A DNA stretch of 64,000 nt from Rummeliibacillus pycnus_B (GTDB taxonomy: Bacteria; Bacillota; Bacilli; Bacillales_A; Planococcaceae): positions 1 through 64,000 of the forward strand of contig NZ_JBCMNM010000047.1 in assembly GCF_050459865.1 (NCBI RefSeq). Direction: 5' to 3'. The position numbers and the translations under genes were made by a program. Shown here one piece after another: positions 16,248-25,168 of the stretch; the stretch's first letter is position 1; the number at the start of each line of letters is the position of its first letter. The notes beneath the pieces were generated by a model. It was given only the letters and a program-made list of their open reading frames with translations. It searched no databases and was not told the origin of the DNA.

Positions 16248-16751
16248 TTAACCTAGTAATTCTTCTACTGTTTTACCGCGAAGTTTTGCAACTTCTTCAG
16301 CTTGTTTTAGTTCAGATAAACCTTTAATAGTTGCACGTACCATGTTGATTGGTGTGTTAGAACCTAAAGATTTAGAAAGAATATCAGTGATACCAGCAAG
16401 TTCAAGTACGGCACGTACTGGACCACCAGCGATAACACCTGTACCAGGAGCAGCTGGTTTAATCATGATATTACCTGCACCAAAGTTTCCGATTACTAAG
16501 TGAGGTGTAGTACCACCAACACGTGGAACTTCAATTAGGTTTTTCTTCGCATCTTCAACAGCTTTGCGAATAGCATCAGGTACTTCTTGTGCTTTACCTG
16601 TACCAAAACCTACATGGCCATTACGATCTCCAACTACAACTAATGCAGTGAAGCGGAAACGACGTCCACCTTTTACAACTTTAGCAACGCGGTTGATTGT
16701 AACAACGCGTTCTTCAAGTTCTAGATTGTTTGCGTCAATATTAAGACCCAT
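16248..16751 (-). CDS. rpsE: 30S ribosomal protein S5
   Basis: 167 aa. Double-stranded RNA-binding domain (about 11-75) containing VVKGGRRFRFTALVVVGD, the loop where spectinomycin-resistance changes occur and which appears unaltered, followed by the C-terminal GTGVIAGGPVRAVLELAGI domain. Controls decoding accuracy. Neighbours rplR and rpmD. Confidence 0.98.
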   Translation of the reverse strand: MGLNIDANNLELEERVVTINRVAKVVKGGRRFRFTALVVVGDRNGHVGFGTGKAQEVPDAIRKAVEDAKKNLIEVPRVGGTTPHLVIGNFGAGNIMIKPAAPGTGVIAGGPVRAVLELAGITDILSKSLGSNTPINMVRATIKGLSELKQAEEVAKLRGKTVEELLG

Positions 16752-16772
16752 GAAAAGTATACCTCCTTCTTT

Positions 16773-17132
16773 TTAAAATTCTAAACCGTTTTCGCGAGCA
16801 GCTTCAGCTACAGCTTTTACGCGTCCATGATATAAGTAACCACCGCGGTCAAATACAACAGCTTTGATATTTTTTTCCGCAGCGCGTTTAGCGATTGTTT
16901 CACCAATTTTTGTTGCAGCTTCCACATTGCTTGCAGTGCCTTCAAAATCTTTATCCATAGTTGAAGCTGAAGCAAGTGTTACGCCTTGAGTATCGTCAAT
17001 AATTTGAGCGTAAATGTGTTGATTTGAACGGTATACATTTAAACGTGGTCGTTGTGTAGTACCTGAAATTTTAGCACGTACGCGAGCATGACGTTTTTTA
17101 CGAACTTGATTTTTATCTTGTTTCGTAATCAC
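16773..17132 (-). CDS. rplR: 50S ribosomal protein L18
   Basis: 119 aa, basic N-terminal tail (KKRHARVRAKISGT) and the DRGGYLYHGRVKAVAEAARE signature. Binds 5S rRNA together with L5, encoded about 1.2 kb upstream in the same operon. Confidence 0.98.
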   Translation of the reverse strand: MITKQDKNQVRKKRHARVRAKISGTTQRPRLNVYRSNQHIYAQIIDDTQGVTLASASTMDKDFEGTASNVEAATKIGETIAKRAAEKNIKAVVFDRGGYLYHGRVKAVAEAARENGLEF

Positions 17133-17165
17133 AAAGGGTCACTCCTTTCTAATGCTTAAGCAGCA

Positions 17166-17705
17166 TTATTTACCTGTTTTACCTTCTTTACGACGAACGT
17201 GTTCGCCTTCGTAACGGATCCCTTTACCTTTATAAGGTTCTGGTGGACGAACGTCACGGATGTTTGAAGCAAGAGCTCCAACTTTTTCTTTAGAAATACC
17301 TTTAACAATAACTTTAGTGTTAGAAGGTACTTCAACTTCTAAACCATCTTCTGGTGTGAATTCAACTGGGTGAGAGTAACCAACGTTCAATACAAGTTTT
17401 TTACCTTGCAATTGAGCACGATAACCAACCCCAACTAATTCTAATGTTTTAGCGAATCCTTCAGATACACCTGTTACCATGTTAGCAAGTAGAGCACGAG
17501 TTGTACCATGGTTTGTACGGTGTTCTTTAGATTCAGAAGGACGTGTTAAAGTAATAACATTACCTTCTTGTTCGATTTTGATATCTTTGTTAAAAGCACG
17601 AACTAATTCGCCTTTTGGACCTTTTACAGTTGCTACGTTATCAGCACTTACTGATACAGTAACGCCTGCAGGTACCTCGATTGGCTTTTTACCTATACGA
17701 GACAT
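17166..17705 (-). CDS. rplF: 50S ribosomal protein L6
   Basis: 179 aa, two tandem L6 folds; starts MSRIGKKPIEVPAGVTV and ends with the signature PPEPYKGKGIRYEGEHVRRK. Located near the factor-binding site of the 50S subunit. Standard place between rpsH and rplR. Confidence 0.98.
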   Translation of the reverse strand: MSRIGKKPIEVPAGVTVSVSADNVATVKGPKGELVRAFNKDIKIEQEGNVITLTRPSESKEHRTNHGTTRALLANMVTGVSEGFAKTLELVGVGYRAQLQGKKLVLNVGYSHPVEFTPEDGLEVEVPSNTKVIVKGISKEKVGALASNIRDVRPPEPYKGKGIRYEGEHVRRKEGKTGK

Positions 17706-17737
17706 TTAATGTTGCACCTCCATTCTTTTGTTGCTAA

Positions 17738-18136
17738 TTACCAAACGTATGCTAGAACTTCGCCGCCAACTTTTTTAGCGCGAGCTTCTTTGTCTGTTAA
17801 TAAACCTTGTGAAGTTGATACTAAAGCGATACCTAATCCGTTCAACACTCTAGGTACTTCATCAGTTTTAGCGTAAACACGTAAACCTGGTTTAGAAATA
17901 CGTTTTAAACCCGTGATAACGCGTTCGTTATTTTGACCGTATTTTAAGAAGATACGGATAATACCTTGTTTGTCATCTTCAACATATTCAACGTCACGAA
18001 TAAAACCTTCACGCTTAAGAATTTCAGCGATTTCTTTTTTGATATTAGAACCTGGAAGCTCTAATTTTTCGTGACGGACCATGTTAGCATTACGAATGCG
18101 TGTAAGCATATCTGCAATTGGATCTGTCATAGTCAT
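17738..18136 (-). CDS. rpsH: 30S ribosomal protein S8
   Basis: 132 aa, same length as B. subtilis S8. MTMTDPIADMLTRIRNAN at the start and the RNA-binding STSQGLLTDKEARAKKVGGE near the end. In E. coli S8 represses the spc operon; no such site could be judged here. Confidence 0.98.
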   Translation of the reverse strand: MTMTDPIADMLTRIRNANMVRHEKLELPGSNIKKEIAEILKREGFIRDVEYVEDDKQGIIRIFLKYGQNNERVITGLKRISKPGLRVYAKTDEVPRVLNGLGIALVSTSQGLLTDKEARAKKVGGEVLAYVW

Positions 18137-18166
18137 TACAATTTACCTCCTTCCCAAATTAGGGGA

Positions 18167-18352
18167 TTACCAGCTGGCTTTTTTAACGCCAGGAATTTGT
18201 CCCTTATAAGCAAGTTCACGGAAACAAATACGGCAAAGTTTGAATTTGCGGTATACAGAGTGTGGACGACCACAGCGTTCACAGCGTGTATATTCTTGCA
18301 CTTTAAACTTTGAACCACGTTGTTGTTTAATGATCATTGATTTTTTAGCCAC
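18167..18352 (-). CDS. rpsN: 30S ribosomal protein S14, zinc-binding type
   Basis: 61 aa with the two CxxC pairs CERCGRPHSV and CRICFRELAYKG, so this is the short zinc-containing form (S14 type Z), the essential housekeeping version in Bacillales. A zinc-independent paralogue, if present, is outside the window. Starts 18 nt after rplE. Confidence 0.98.
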   Translation of the reverse strand: MAKKSMIIKQQRGSKFKVQEYTRCERCGRPHSVYRKFKLCRICFRELAYKGQIPGVKKASW

Positions 18353-18369
18353 GTTCTCGCCTCCCTATA

Positions 18370-18909
18370 TTATTTTTGGAATGGCATACCGAATTGTGTT
18401 AACAACTCGCGAGCTTCTTCATCAGAGTTCGCAGTAGTAACGATAACGATATCCATACCGCGTACTTTAGAAACTTTATCATAGTCAATTTCAGGGAAAA
18501 TTAATTGTTCTTTCACACCAAGAGTATAGTTACCGCGACCATCGAATGCTTTTTTAGAAACACCACGGAAGTCACGTACACGTGGAAGAGAAATAGAAAT
18601 TAGTTTATCTAAGAAATCATACATACGTTCACCACGTAATGTAACTTTTGCACCGATTGGCATACCTTCACGAAGGCGGAAGCCAGCGATAGATTTTTTA
18701 GCTTTAGTAATTACTGGTTTTTGACCAGTGATTGCTGTTAATTCTTCTACAGCTGCATCAAGAACTTTAGAGTTTTGAACAGCGTCACCAACACCCATGT
18801 TGATAACGATTTTTTCAACTTTTGGCACTTGCATAATTGAAGTGTATTCGAATTTGCTCATAAGAGCTGAAGAAACTTCATTTACATATTTTTCTTTTAG
18901 GCGGTTCAT
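18370..18909 (-). CDS. rplE: 50S ribosomal protein L5
   Basis: 179 aa, MNRLKEKYVNEVSSALMSKF to LLTQFGMPFQK, with VEKIVINMGVGDA and LPRVRDFRGVSKKAFDGRGN. Binds 5S rRNA and contacts P-site tRNA. Follows rplX by 26 nt. Confidence 0.98.
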   Translation of the reverse strand: MNRLKEKYVNEVSSALMSKFEYTSIMQVPKVEKIVINMGVGDAVQNSKVLDAAVEELTAITGQKPVITKAKKSIAGFRLREGMPIGAKVTLRGERMYDFLDKLISISLPRVRDFRGVSKKAFDGRGNYTLGVKEQLIFPEIDYDKVSKVRGMDIVIVTTANSDEEARELLTQFGMPFQK

Positions 18910-18935
18910 GTTTGTACCTCCCTTCTCTTTTAAAC

Positions 18936-19247
18936 TTATTTATCGATTACTGTACCTGATTTTTTTGATACACGAACTTTTTTGCCATCTTCAACTTTAT
19001 AACCTACGCGAGTCGGCTCGCCAGATTTTGGGTCGATAAGCATTACGTTCGAAATGTGAATTGCTGCCTCTTGGCTGACAATTCCACCTTGTGGATTAAG
19101 TTGGTTAGGTTTTACGTGTTTTTTAACGATGTTAACACCTTCAACTAACACGCGATCTTTTTTAGGAAAAGCAGCTAGGATTACACCTGTTTTGCCTTTA
19201 TCTTTACCTGTAATAACCATTACTTTGTCGCCTTTTTTAACATGCAT
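18936..19247 (-). CDS. rplX: 50S ribosomal protein L24
   Basis: 103 aa with an N-terminal KOW motif, KKGDKVMVITGKDKGKTG, and QGGIVSQEAAIHISNVMLID. One of the assembly-initiating 50S proteins. Usual place between rplN and rplE. Confidence 0.98.
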   Translation of the reverse strand: MHVKKGDKVMVITGKDKGKTGVILAAFPKKDRVLVEGVNIVKKHVKPNQLNPQGGIVSQEAAIHISNVMLIDPKSGEPTRVGYKVEDGKKVRVSKKSGTVIDK

Positions 19248-19282
19248 TCTGTCGCACCTCCTTGATTGGCACTTTCATGTAA

Positions 19283-19651
19283 TTAAAGAACTTCCGGAGC
19301 TAATGAAACAATTTTCATAAAGCTGTTGTCACGTAATTCACGTGCAACTGGTCCGAAAATACGTGTTCCGCGTGGTGATTTATCATCTTTAATGATTACA
19401 CATGCGTTTTCATCAAATTTGATATAAGTTCCGTCTTTACGACGAACGCCGCTTTTCGTACGAACGATAACAGCTTTAACTACTTCACCCTTCTTGACAA
19501 CGCCACCTGGTGTTGCTTTCTTGACTGTACAAACAATAACATCACCGATGTTAGCTGTTTTACGACCAGAACCACCAAGTACTTTAATAGTTAAAACTTC
19601 TTTCGCACCTGAGTTGTCGGCAACTTTCAAACGACTTTCTTGTTGAATCAC
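19283..19651 (-). CDS. rplN: 50S ribosomal protein L14
   Basis: 122 aa, MIQQESRLKVADNSGAKEVL to MKIVSLAPEVL, with the signature SGVRRKDGTYIKFDENACVI. First gene of the spc group in E. coli terms; here it continues directly from rpsQ with a 40-nt spacer and no terminator. Confidence 0.98.
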   Translation of the reverse strand: MIQQESRLKVADNSGAKEVLTIKVLGGSGRKTANIGDVIVCTVKKATPGGVVKKGEVVKAVIVRTKSGVRRKDGTYIKFDENACVIIKDDKSPRGTRIFGPVARELRDNSFMKIVSLAPEVL

Positions 19652-19691
19652 TTAGGTTACCTCCCTTCGGACTATGTTGTTCCGAATTATA

Positions 19692-19955
19692 TTAGATAAT
19701 AACCGCTTTTTCTACAACTTCAACTAAACGGAAGCGTTTAGTAGCTGATAGCGGACGAGTTTCCATAATGCGTACGATATCTCCAACTTTAGCTACGTTG
19801 TTTTCATCATGCGCTTTGAACTTTTTAGAGTATTTTACACGTTTACCATAAAGCGAATGCTTTTTGTAAGTTTCAACCATAACAGTGACTGTTTTGTCCA
19901 TTTTGTCTGAAACTACGCGGCCTGTGTAAACTTTGCGTTGGTTACGCTCAGTCAT
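19692..19955 (-). CDS. rpsQ: 30S ribosomal protein S17
   Basis: 87 aa OB-fold protein, signature GDIVRIMETRPLSATKRFRL. Binds 16S rRNA early in 30S assembly. Spaced 20 nt from rpmC. Confidence 0.98.
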   Translation of the reverse strand: MTERNQRKVYTGRVVSDKMDKTVTVMVETYKKHSLYGKRVKYSKKFKAHDENNVAKVGDIVRIMETRPLSATKRFRLVEVVEKAVII

Positions 19956-19975
19956 GCTTGCAAACCTCCTCTTTA

Positions 19976-20176
19976 TCAGTTATTTGCACTGATTTCTCTT
20001 TCGCGAATCACAGTTTTCATTCGTGCAATCGCTTTGCGTACTTCACGAATGCGAGCTGTGTTTTCTAATTGACCAGTCGCCAATTGGAAGCGAAGGTTGA
20101 AAAGCTCTTCTTTCAGTGATTTTACTTTTACTTCGATCTCTGCACTTGTAAGTTCACGGATTTCATTAGCTTTCAT
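19976..20176 (-). CDS. rpmC: 50S ribosomal protein L29
   Basis: 66 aa from ATG 20176 (MKANEIRELTSAEIE), a two-helix protein at the polypeptide exit tunnel. The ribosome site GGTGGTGA sits inside the end of rplP, whose stop lies 11 nt beyond this start, so the two genes overlap. An 11-codon extension to 20209 is rejected. Confidence 0.96.
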   Translation of the reverse strand: MKANEIRELTSAEIEVKVKSLKEELFNLRFQLATGQLENTARIREVRKAIARMKTVIREREISANN

Positions 20177-20600
20177 TAGATTCACCACCAATTTCTTCAC
20201 GTTTAACAATCTTACATTTAACAGGTAATTTATGTGATGCTAAACGAAGTGCTTCACGAGCGATTTCTTCAGAAACTCCACCGATTTCAAACATAATTCT
20301 ACCTGGTTTTACTACGGCTACCCAACCTTCAGGAGCACCTTTCCCTGAACCCATACGTACTTCAAGAGGCTTTTTAGTGTATGGTTTGTGCGGGAAGATT
20401 TTAATCCAAACTTTACCGCCACGTTTTGTATAACGAGTCATAGCAATACGTGCAGCTTCTATTTGACGGTTAGTGATCCAGCTAGCTTCTAGAGCTTGCA
20501 AACCGAATTCACCGAAAACAATTTCAGTACCGCCTTTAGCTTCACCACGCATTTTGCCACGGTGTACACGACGGTATTTAACGCGTTTTGGCAATAACAT
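20166..20600 (-). CDS. rplP: 50S ribosomal protein L16
   Basis: 144 aa from ATG 20600 (MLLPKRVKYRRVHRGKMRGE), standard length. Contains the WVAVVKPGRIMFEI and the conserved Arg in TKRGGKVWIKIFPHKPYTKK. Organises the tRNA-binding A-site side of 50S. Start is 2 nt after the rpsC stop; the end overlaps rpmC. Confidence 0.97.
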   Translation of the reverse strand: MLLPKRVKYRRVHRGKMRGEAKGGTEIVFGEFGLQALEASWITNRQIEAARIAMTRYTKRGGKVWIKIFPHKPYTKKPLEVRMGSGKGAPEGWVAVVKPGRIMFEIGGVSEEIAREALRLASHKLPVKCKIVKREEIGGESNES

Positions 20601-20601
20601 A

Positions 20602-21258
20602 TTATTTGCCTCCTTCCACAGAGTTCTTCTTAACTGGAAGGACTTCACCGCGGTAGATCCATACTTTAACACCTAATTTACCATAAGTAGTGTCAGCTTC
20701 TGCATGAGCATAATCAATGTCAGCGCGAAGAGTATGAAGCGGAACAGTTCCTTCACTGTAATGTTCAGCACGAGCGATATCAGCGCCACCTAGACGACCA
20801 GATACTTGAGTTTTAATACCTTGAGCACCTGAACGAATTGTACGTTGAATTGCTTGTTTTTGTGCACGACGGAATGATACACGGTTTTCTAATTGGCGAG
20901 CAATATTTTCAGCTACCAATTTAGCATCAAGATCAGCACGTTTAATTTCAACAATGTTGATGTGTACGCGTTTACCAGTCATTTCGTTAAGGTTTTTACG
21001 AAGTGATTCAACTTCAGTACCGCCTTTACCGATAACCATACCTGGTTTCGCAGTGCTAATTGTGATGTTAACTTTATTTGCAGCACGTTCGATTTCAACT
21101 TTAGAAACCGATGCTTCTTTTAATCTAGTTTCGATGAATTTACGAACTTTAATGTCTTCGTGAAGTAATGTAGCATAGTCTTTTTCTGCGTACCATCTAG
21201 ATTCCCAGTCACGAATGACACCGACACGTAATCCTATTGGATGTACTTTTTGTCCCAC
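20602..21258 (-). CDS. rpsC: 30S ribosomal protein S3
   Basis: 218 aa. KH domain (about 40-110, with GMVIGKGGTEVESLRKNL) and the S3 C-terminal domain (GRLGGADIARAEHYSEGTVP). Lines the mRNA entry channel and contributes helicase activity. Four nucleotides after rplV. Confidence 0.98.
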   Translation of the reverse strand: MGQKVHPIGLRVGVIRDWESRWYAEKDYATLLHEDIKVRKFIETRLKEASVSKVEIERAANKVNITISTAKPGMVIGKGGTEVESLRKNLNEMTGKRVHINIVEIKRADLDAKLVAENIARQLENRVSFRRAQKQAIQRTIRSGAQGIKTQVSGRLGGADIARAEHYSEGTVPLHTLRADIDYAHAEADTTYGKLGVKVWIYRGEVLPVKKNSVEGGK

Positions 21259-21261
21259 GTA

Positions 21262-21606
21262 TTATCCCTCCTTCTTCTCAGATACCACGATTGTAATGTG
21301 GCTTGTACGTTTGTTAATTGCGCTTGCACGTCCTTGAGCACGTGGACGGAAACGTTTCAATGTTGGACCTTCGTCAACGAATACTTCTGAAATTACTAAG
21401 TTGTTAACGTCTAAATCATAATTGTGTTCAGCGTTAGCGACTGCAGATTTTAGCACTTTTTCAACAACAGGAGATGCTGCTTTTGGAGTGTGACGTAAAA
21501 TCGCAACTGCTTCACCAATTTGCTTACCTCGGATTAAATCAACTACTAAGCGGACTTTACGAGGAGCAATACGAACTGTGCGAGCAATAGCTTTAGCTTG
21601 TTGCAT
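21262..21606 (-). CDS. rplV: 50S ribosomal protein L22
   Basis: 114 aa, starts MQQAKAIARTVRIAPRKVRL. The beta-hairpin that reaches into the exit tunnel (RPRAQGRASAINKRTSHITI) is intact, with no macrolide-resistance type insertion visible. Confidence 0.98.
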   Translation of the reverse strand: MQQAKAIARTVRIAPRKVRLVVDLIRGKQIGEAVAILRHTPKAASPVVEKVLKSAVANAEHNYDLDVNNLVISEVFVDEGPTLKRFRPRAQGRASAINKRTSHITIVVSEKKEG

Positions 21607-21627
21607 CAGGATTTACCTCCCCTCAAA

Positions 21628-21909
21628 TTAGCGTACTGATGTTTTCTTATCATCTGCACCGTGTCCTTTGTAAGTACGAGTTGGTGCAAATTCGCCTAGT
21701 TTATGACCTACCATATCTTCAGTCACGTATACAGGCACGTGTTTACGTCCATCATATACAGCGATTGTTAAACCGATAAAGTTCGGGAAGATTGTAGAGC
21801 GGCGAGACCAAGTTTTGATCACTTGTTTTTTTTCTGAATCTTGTTGAGCTTCCACTTTTTTCATTAAGTGTTCGTCAACAAAAGGTCCTTTTTTCAAGCT
21901 ACGACCCAT
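21628..21909 (-). CDS. rpsS: 30S ribosomal protein S19
   Basis: 93 aa, MGRSLKKGPFVDEHLMKKVE, and the signature KLGEFAPTRTYKGH. Head protein of 30S forming a dimer with S13. Between rplB and rplV. Confidence 0.98.
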   Translation of the reverse strand: MGRSLKKGPFVDEHLMKKVEAQQDSEKKQVIKTWSRRSTIFPNFIGLTIAVYDGRKHVPVYVTEDMVGHKLGEFAPTRTYKGHGADDKKTSVR

Positions 21910-21969
21910 TTTGGAACCTCCCTCCGTGATATCACCACGGTTCTCTCATTGAACCGTAGTCTAATCACA

Positions 21970-22800
21970 TTATTTTTTACGACGACGAATGATAAGTTTG
22001 TCGGATTTGTTTTTCTTGTTACGAGTTTTGTAACCAAGTGCTGGTTTACCCCAAGGAGTCATTGGTGATTTACGTCCTACTGGAGCTTTACCTTCACCAC
22101 CACCGTGTGGGTGATCGTTAGGGTTCATTACAGAACCACGAACAGTTGGGCGTTTACCTAACCAACGAGTACGACCAGCTTTACCAATGTGGATTAGTTC
22201 GTGTTGTTCGTTACCAACTGCACCAATAGTAGCGCGGCATGTACCTAGAATCATACGAACTTCGCCTGATTGGAGACGAATAATTACGTATTTATCTTCT
22301 TTACCTAGAATTTGAGCAGATGTACCAGCAGAACGTACTAGCTGACCACCTTTTCCAGGTTTCATTTCGATATTGTGGATTGTTGTACCCATAGGGATGT
22401 TTGATAATGGTAGGGCGTTACCTACTTTAATATCAACTTCTGGACCTGATACAATTGTCATTCCAACTTCTAGACCTTTAGGTGCTAGGATATAACGTTT
22501 TTCTCCATCAGCATAGTTTATTAATGCGATGTTTACAGATCGGTTTGGATCATATTCGATAGTAGCAACGCGTCCTGGAATGCCATCTTTCAAACGTTTG
22601 AAATCAATGACACGGTATTGGCGTTTGTGGCCACCACCATGATGACGAACAGTGATTTTACCTTGGTTGTTACGACCAGCTTTGCGTTTTGTAGATTCTA
22701 ACAATGATTTTTCTGGTTTGTTAGTAGTAATCTCAGCAAAGTCAGATGATGTCATGTTACGACGACCATTTGAGGTAGGCTTATACTTTTTAATCGCCAT
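21970..22800 (-). CDS. rplB: 50S ribosomal protein L2
   Basis: 276 aa, usual length. OB and SH3-like domains; the C-terminal signature NPNDHPHGGGEGKAPVGRKS contains the conserved His near the peptidyl-transferase centre. A 60-nt spacer to rpsS contains a small hairpin (ACCACGG/CCGTGGT-like) of no clear role. Confidence 0.98.
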   Translation of the reverse strand: MAIKKYKPTSNGRRNMTSSDFAEITTNKPEKSLLESTKRKAGRNNQGKITVRHHGGGHKRQYRVIDFKRLKDGIPGRVATIEYDPNRSVNIALINYADGEKRYILAPKGLEVGMTIVSGPEVDIKVGNALPLSNIPMGTTIHNIEMKPGKGGQLVRSAGTSAQILGKEDKYVIIRLQSGEVRMILGTCRATIGAVGNEQHELIHIGKAGRTRWLGKRPTVRGSVMNPNDHPHGGGEGKAPVGRKSPMTPWGKPALGYKTRNKKNKSDKLIIRRRKK

Positions 22801-22840
22801 TTGTGTTCCCTCCTTCTTTATTGTTCATATTGAACGATCA

Positions 22841-23119
22841 TTACATTTCGAATAATTCGATTTCGCCTTCAGCTAATTTAACGATAGCTTTACGACGTTT
22901 GTTTGTGTAACCACCGAATTTACCGACACGTTTGAATTTACCTTTGTAGTTCATGATGTTGACTTTTTCAACTTTCACGCCAAAGATTTCTTCAACAGCA
23001 TCTTTTACTTCTGTTTTGTTGGCACGAGTGTCAACTTCAAAAGTGTATTTGTTTTCTGCCATTTGTTCTGAAGAACGCTCAGTAATGACAGGACGTTTTA
23101 ATACATTACGTGCTTCCAT
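22841..23119 (-). CDS. rplW: 50S ribosomal protein L23
   Basis: 92 aa, MEARNVLKRPVITERSSEQM, with RVGKFGGYTNKRRKAIVKLA. Docking site at the exit tunnel for trigger factor and SRP. Its ATG overlaps the rplD stop by one base (TAATG). Confidence 0.98.
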   Translation of the reverse strand: MEARNVLKRPVITERSSEQMAENKYTFEVDTRANKTEVKDAVEEIFGVKVEKVNIMNYKGKFKRVGKFGGYTNKRRKAIVKLAEGEIELFEM

Positions 23120-23742
23120 TAACCAAGCACCTCCTCAACTTTTTGTACTGCAGCTTGAGTGAATACAACTTTATCGTGACCTACAAGATCAAGAACATTG
23201 ATTCCAGCAGCAGTTAGAACTGTTACACCTTGGATGTTACGAGCAGATAATGCTACGTTTTCATCTAAGTCTGCAGTTACAAATAATGCTTTAGATTCGA
23301 TTGAAAGATCAGATAGAACTTTCGCGAAATCTTTTGTTTTTGGTGCATCTAATTTAAGAGCATCTAAAACTAAGAAGTTTGTTTCAGCAACCTTTGTTGA
23401 TAATGCTGATTTAAGAGCTAAACGACGAACTTTTTTAGGAAGTTTATAGCTGTAGCTACGAGGTGTTGGGCCGAATACAATACCACCGCCACGCCATTGT
23501 GGAGAACGGATAGAACCTTGACGAGCACGACCTGTACCTTTTTGACGCCATGGTTTACGACCACCACCAGCAACTTCAGAACGGTTTTTAACTTTATGTG
23601 TACCTTGACGTAGTGAAGCGCGTTGAGCGATTATAGCGTCAAATAACACTGATTGGTTTGGTTCAATTCCGAAGATCGCATCGTTTAATTCGATTTCGCC
23701 TACAGAAGAACCTGTTTGACTAAGTACGTTAACTTTTGTCAT
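23119..23742 (-). CDS. rplD: 50S ribosomal protein L4
   Basis: 207 aa with the tunnel-lining extension HKVKNRSEVAGGGRKPWRQK, GTGRARQGSIRSPQWRGGG. In E. coli L4 regulates the S10 operon; Bacillus lacks that mechanism as far as known. No resistance-type change is apparent in the loop. Confidence 0.98.
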   Translation of the reverse strand: MTKVNVLSQTGSSVGEIELNDAIFGIEPNQSVLFDAIIAQRASLRQGTHKVKNRSEVAGGGRKPWRQKGTGRARQGSIRSPQWRGGGIVFGPTPRSYSYKLPKKVRRLALKSALSTKVAETNFLVLDALKLDAPKTKDFAKVLSDLSIESKALFVTADLDENVALSARNIQGVTVLTAAGINVLDLVGHDKVVFTQAAVQKVEEVLG

Positions 23743-23768
23743 TCCTGTTTCCTCCTTTCTTCGGAAAA

Positions 23769-24398
23769 TTAGTTAGCTTTAATAGCAGATTTAACTGTTA
23801 CTAATGCTTTACGAGAACCAGGAACATTACCTTTAATAAGTAGCAAGTTGCGTTCAGCATCAACTTTAACAATTGTTAAGTTTTGAATTGTTACTGTGTT
23901 GCCACCCATTTGACCAGGTAATTTTTTTTGTTTGAATACGCGGTTCGGAGCAACTGGACCCATTGAACCAGGACGACGATGGTAACGAGAGCCGTGGGCC
24001 ATTGGTCCACGAGATTGTCCGTGGCGTTTGATAACACCTTGGAAACCTTTACCTTTAGTAACACCTGTTACATCTACTACATCGCCTTCTGCGAAAATTT
24101 CAACTTTGACTTCTTGACCAACTTCGTACTCAGCTAAGTTTACATCGCGAATTTCGCGGATGAAGCGCTTAGGAGTAGTGTTTGCTTTAGCTACGTGTCC
24201 TTTTTCAGGTTTGTTTGAAAGTTTTTCACGTTTATCGTCGAAACCGATTTGGATAGCTTCGTAGCCATCTGCTTCAGCTGTTTTCTTTTGAAGTACTACG
24301 TTTGGCGCAGCTTCAACAACAGTTACAGGGATTAAATCACCATTCTCAGCAAAAACTTGCGTCATACCGATTTTTCTACCTAAGATTCCTTTGGTCAT
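23769..24398 (-). CDS. rplC: 50S ribosomal protein L3
   Basis: 209 aa, MTKGILGRKIGMTQVFAENG; the long loop GPMAHGSRYHRRPGSMGPVA approaches the peptidyl-transferase centre. Second gene of the S10 operon, 45 nt after rpsJ. Confidence 0.98.
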   Translation of the reverse strand: MTKGILGRKIGMTQVFAENGDLIPVTVVEAAPNVVLQKKTAEADGYEAIQIGFDDKREKLSNKPEKGHVAKANTTPKRFIREIRDVNLAEYEVGQEVKVEIFAEGDVVDVTGVTKGKGFQGVIKRHGQSRGPMAHGSRYHRRPGSMGPVAPNRVFKQKKLPGQMGGNTVTIQNLTIVKVDAERNLLLIKGNVPGSRKALVTVKSAIKAN

Positions 24399-24443
24399 TC
24401 GTCACACCTCCTATGAATTTTGGAATATATTTTACTTTTACCA

Positions 24444-24752
24444 TTATAGTTTGATTTCAATATCAACGCCTGATGGTAAATCTAATTTCATTAACGCATC
24501 AACAGTTTGAGGTGTTGGGTTAACGATATCGATTAGACGTTTATGTGTACGCATTTCAAATTGTTCACGAGAATCTTTGTACTTATGAACCGCACGTAAA
24601 ATAGTGTAAACAGATTTTTCAGTTGGAAGTGGTATCGGACCTGATACACTCGCTCCCGAACGTTTTGCAGTTTCCACAATTTTCTCAGCAGATTGATCAA
24701 GAATTCGGTGATCATATGCTTTTAAACGAATACGAATCTTTTGTTTTGCCAT
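24444..24752 (-). CDS. rpsJ: 30S ribosomal protein S10 (NusE)
   Basis: 102 aa from ATG 24752 (MAKQKIRIRLKAYDHRILDQ), standard length. S10 also acts as NusE in antitermination with NusB and NusG (nusG is at 41 kb). A reading that extends 41 codons upstream to 24875 runs through the structured mRNA leader and the AGGAGGGG ribosome site, so it is not used. First gene of the S10-spc-alpha supercluster. Confidence 0.98.
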   Translation of the reverse strand: MAKQKIRIRLKAYDHRILDQSAEKIVETAKRSGASVSGPIPLPTEKSVYTILRAVHKYKDSREQFEMRTHKRLIDIVNPTPQTVDALMKLDLPSGVDIEIKL

Positions 24753-24977
24753 TATTTCCCCTCCTTTTCGCCTATTCCCTAGACATTCTCCACGGAAATT
24801 TCCCACACACGCGCCATGGCAATGCGGCCGGGTGTGCCGGCAACCTCCCGCTTCATCGCAGTCAAAGACCAACATTTAATATTATACATAGAATACGGCG
24901 AATAAGCAAGTGATTTCGCTAAATTCTTTTCAATGTTGGAGATTTTCTTTACTCTTCTTATTACTGCTTTTTTCACG
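24753..24977 (-). promoter_or_regulatory. S10 operon mRNA leader
   Basis: About 225 nt lie between the expected transcript start and rpsJ, similar to the long untranslated leader known for the B. subtilis S10 operon. A GC-rich portion (24780-24860) stands out from AT-rich surroundings. It contains GCCGG-CACAC-CCGGC (24827-24841) and the palindrome GGAAATTTCC. This GC jump suggests a conserved RNA structure; its function is not known to me. Confidence 0.55.
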
Positions 24978-24983
24978 CTCTCA

Positions 24984-25012
24984 ATTATATAAAAAACAAT
25001 AGACTTTGACAA
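24984..25012 (-). promoter_or_regulatory. S10 operon promoter
   Basis: On the minus strand -35 TTGTCA (25007-25012), 17 bp, consensus -10 TATAAT (24984-24989). It sits in the tuf-rpsJ gap downstream of the tuf terminator. The remainder of 25013-25168 is AT-rich with nothing recognisable. Confidence 0.8.
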
Positions 25013-25168
25013 TTATTTTGTTTGTTATTTTACTATTACATATATAATAGCAAACTTCCTTAATAATTATTAATCATTACTTACTGAGCCCACAAATATG
25101 ATGAATAATAATAAAATACAATTTACCCGAAAAATTTATATCTAGATTGCTTCTATAGAATTAAAGTA

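Noticed and set aside
24753..24875. 41-codon N-terminal extension of S10
   Set aside because: Cys/His/Gly-rich, runs through the RNA leader and the ribosome site; S10 has standard length from 24752.
24779..25012. 77-codon minus-strand frame in the tuf-rpsJ gap
   Set aside because: Its start lies within the -35 of the S10 promoter, so the S10 transcript would not contain it; its composition changes abruptly at the GC-rich leader.
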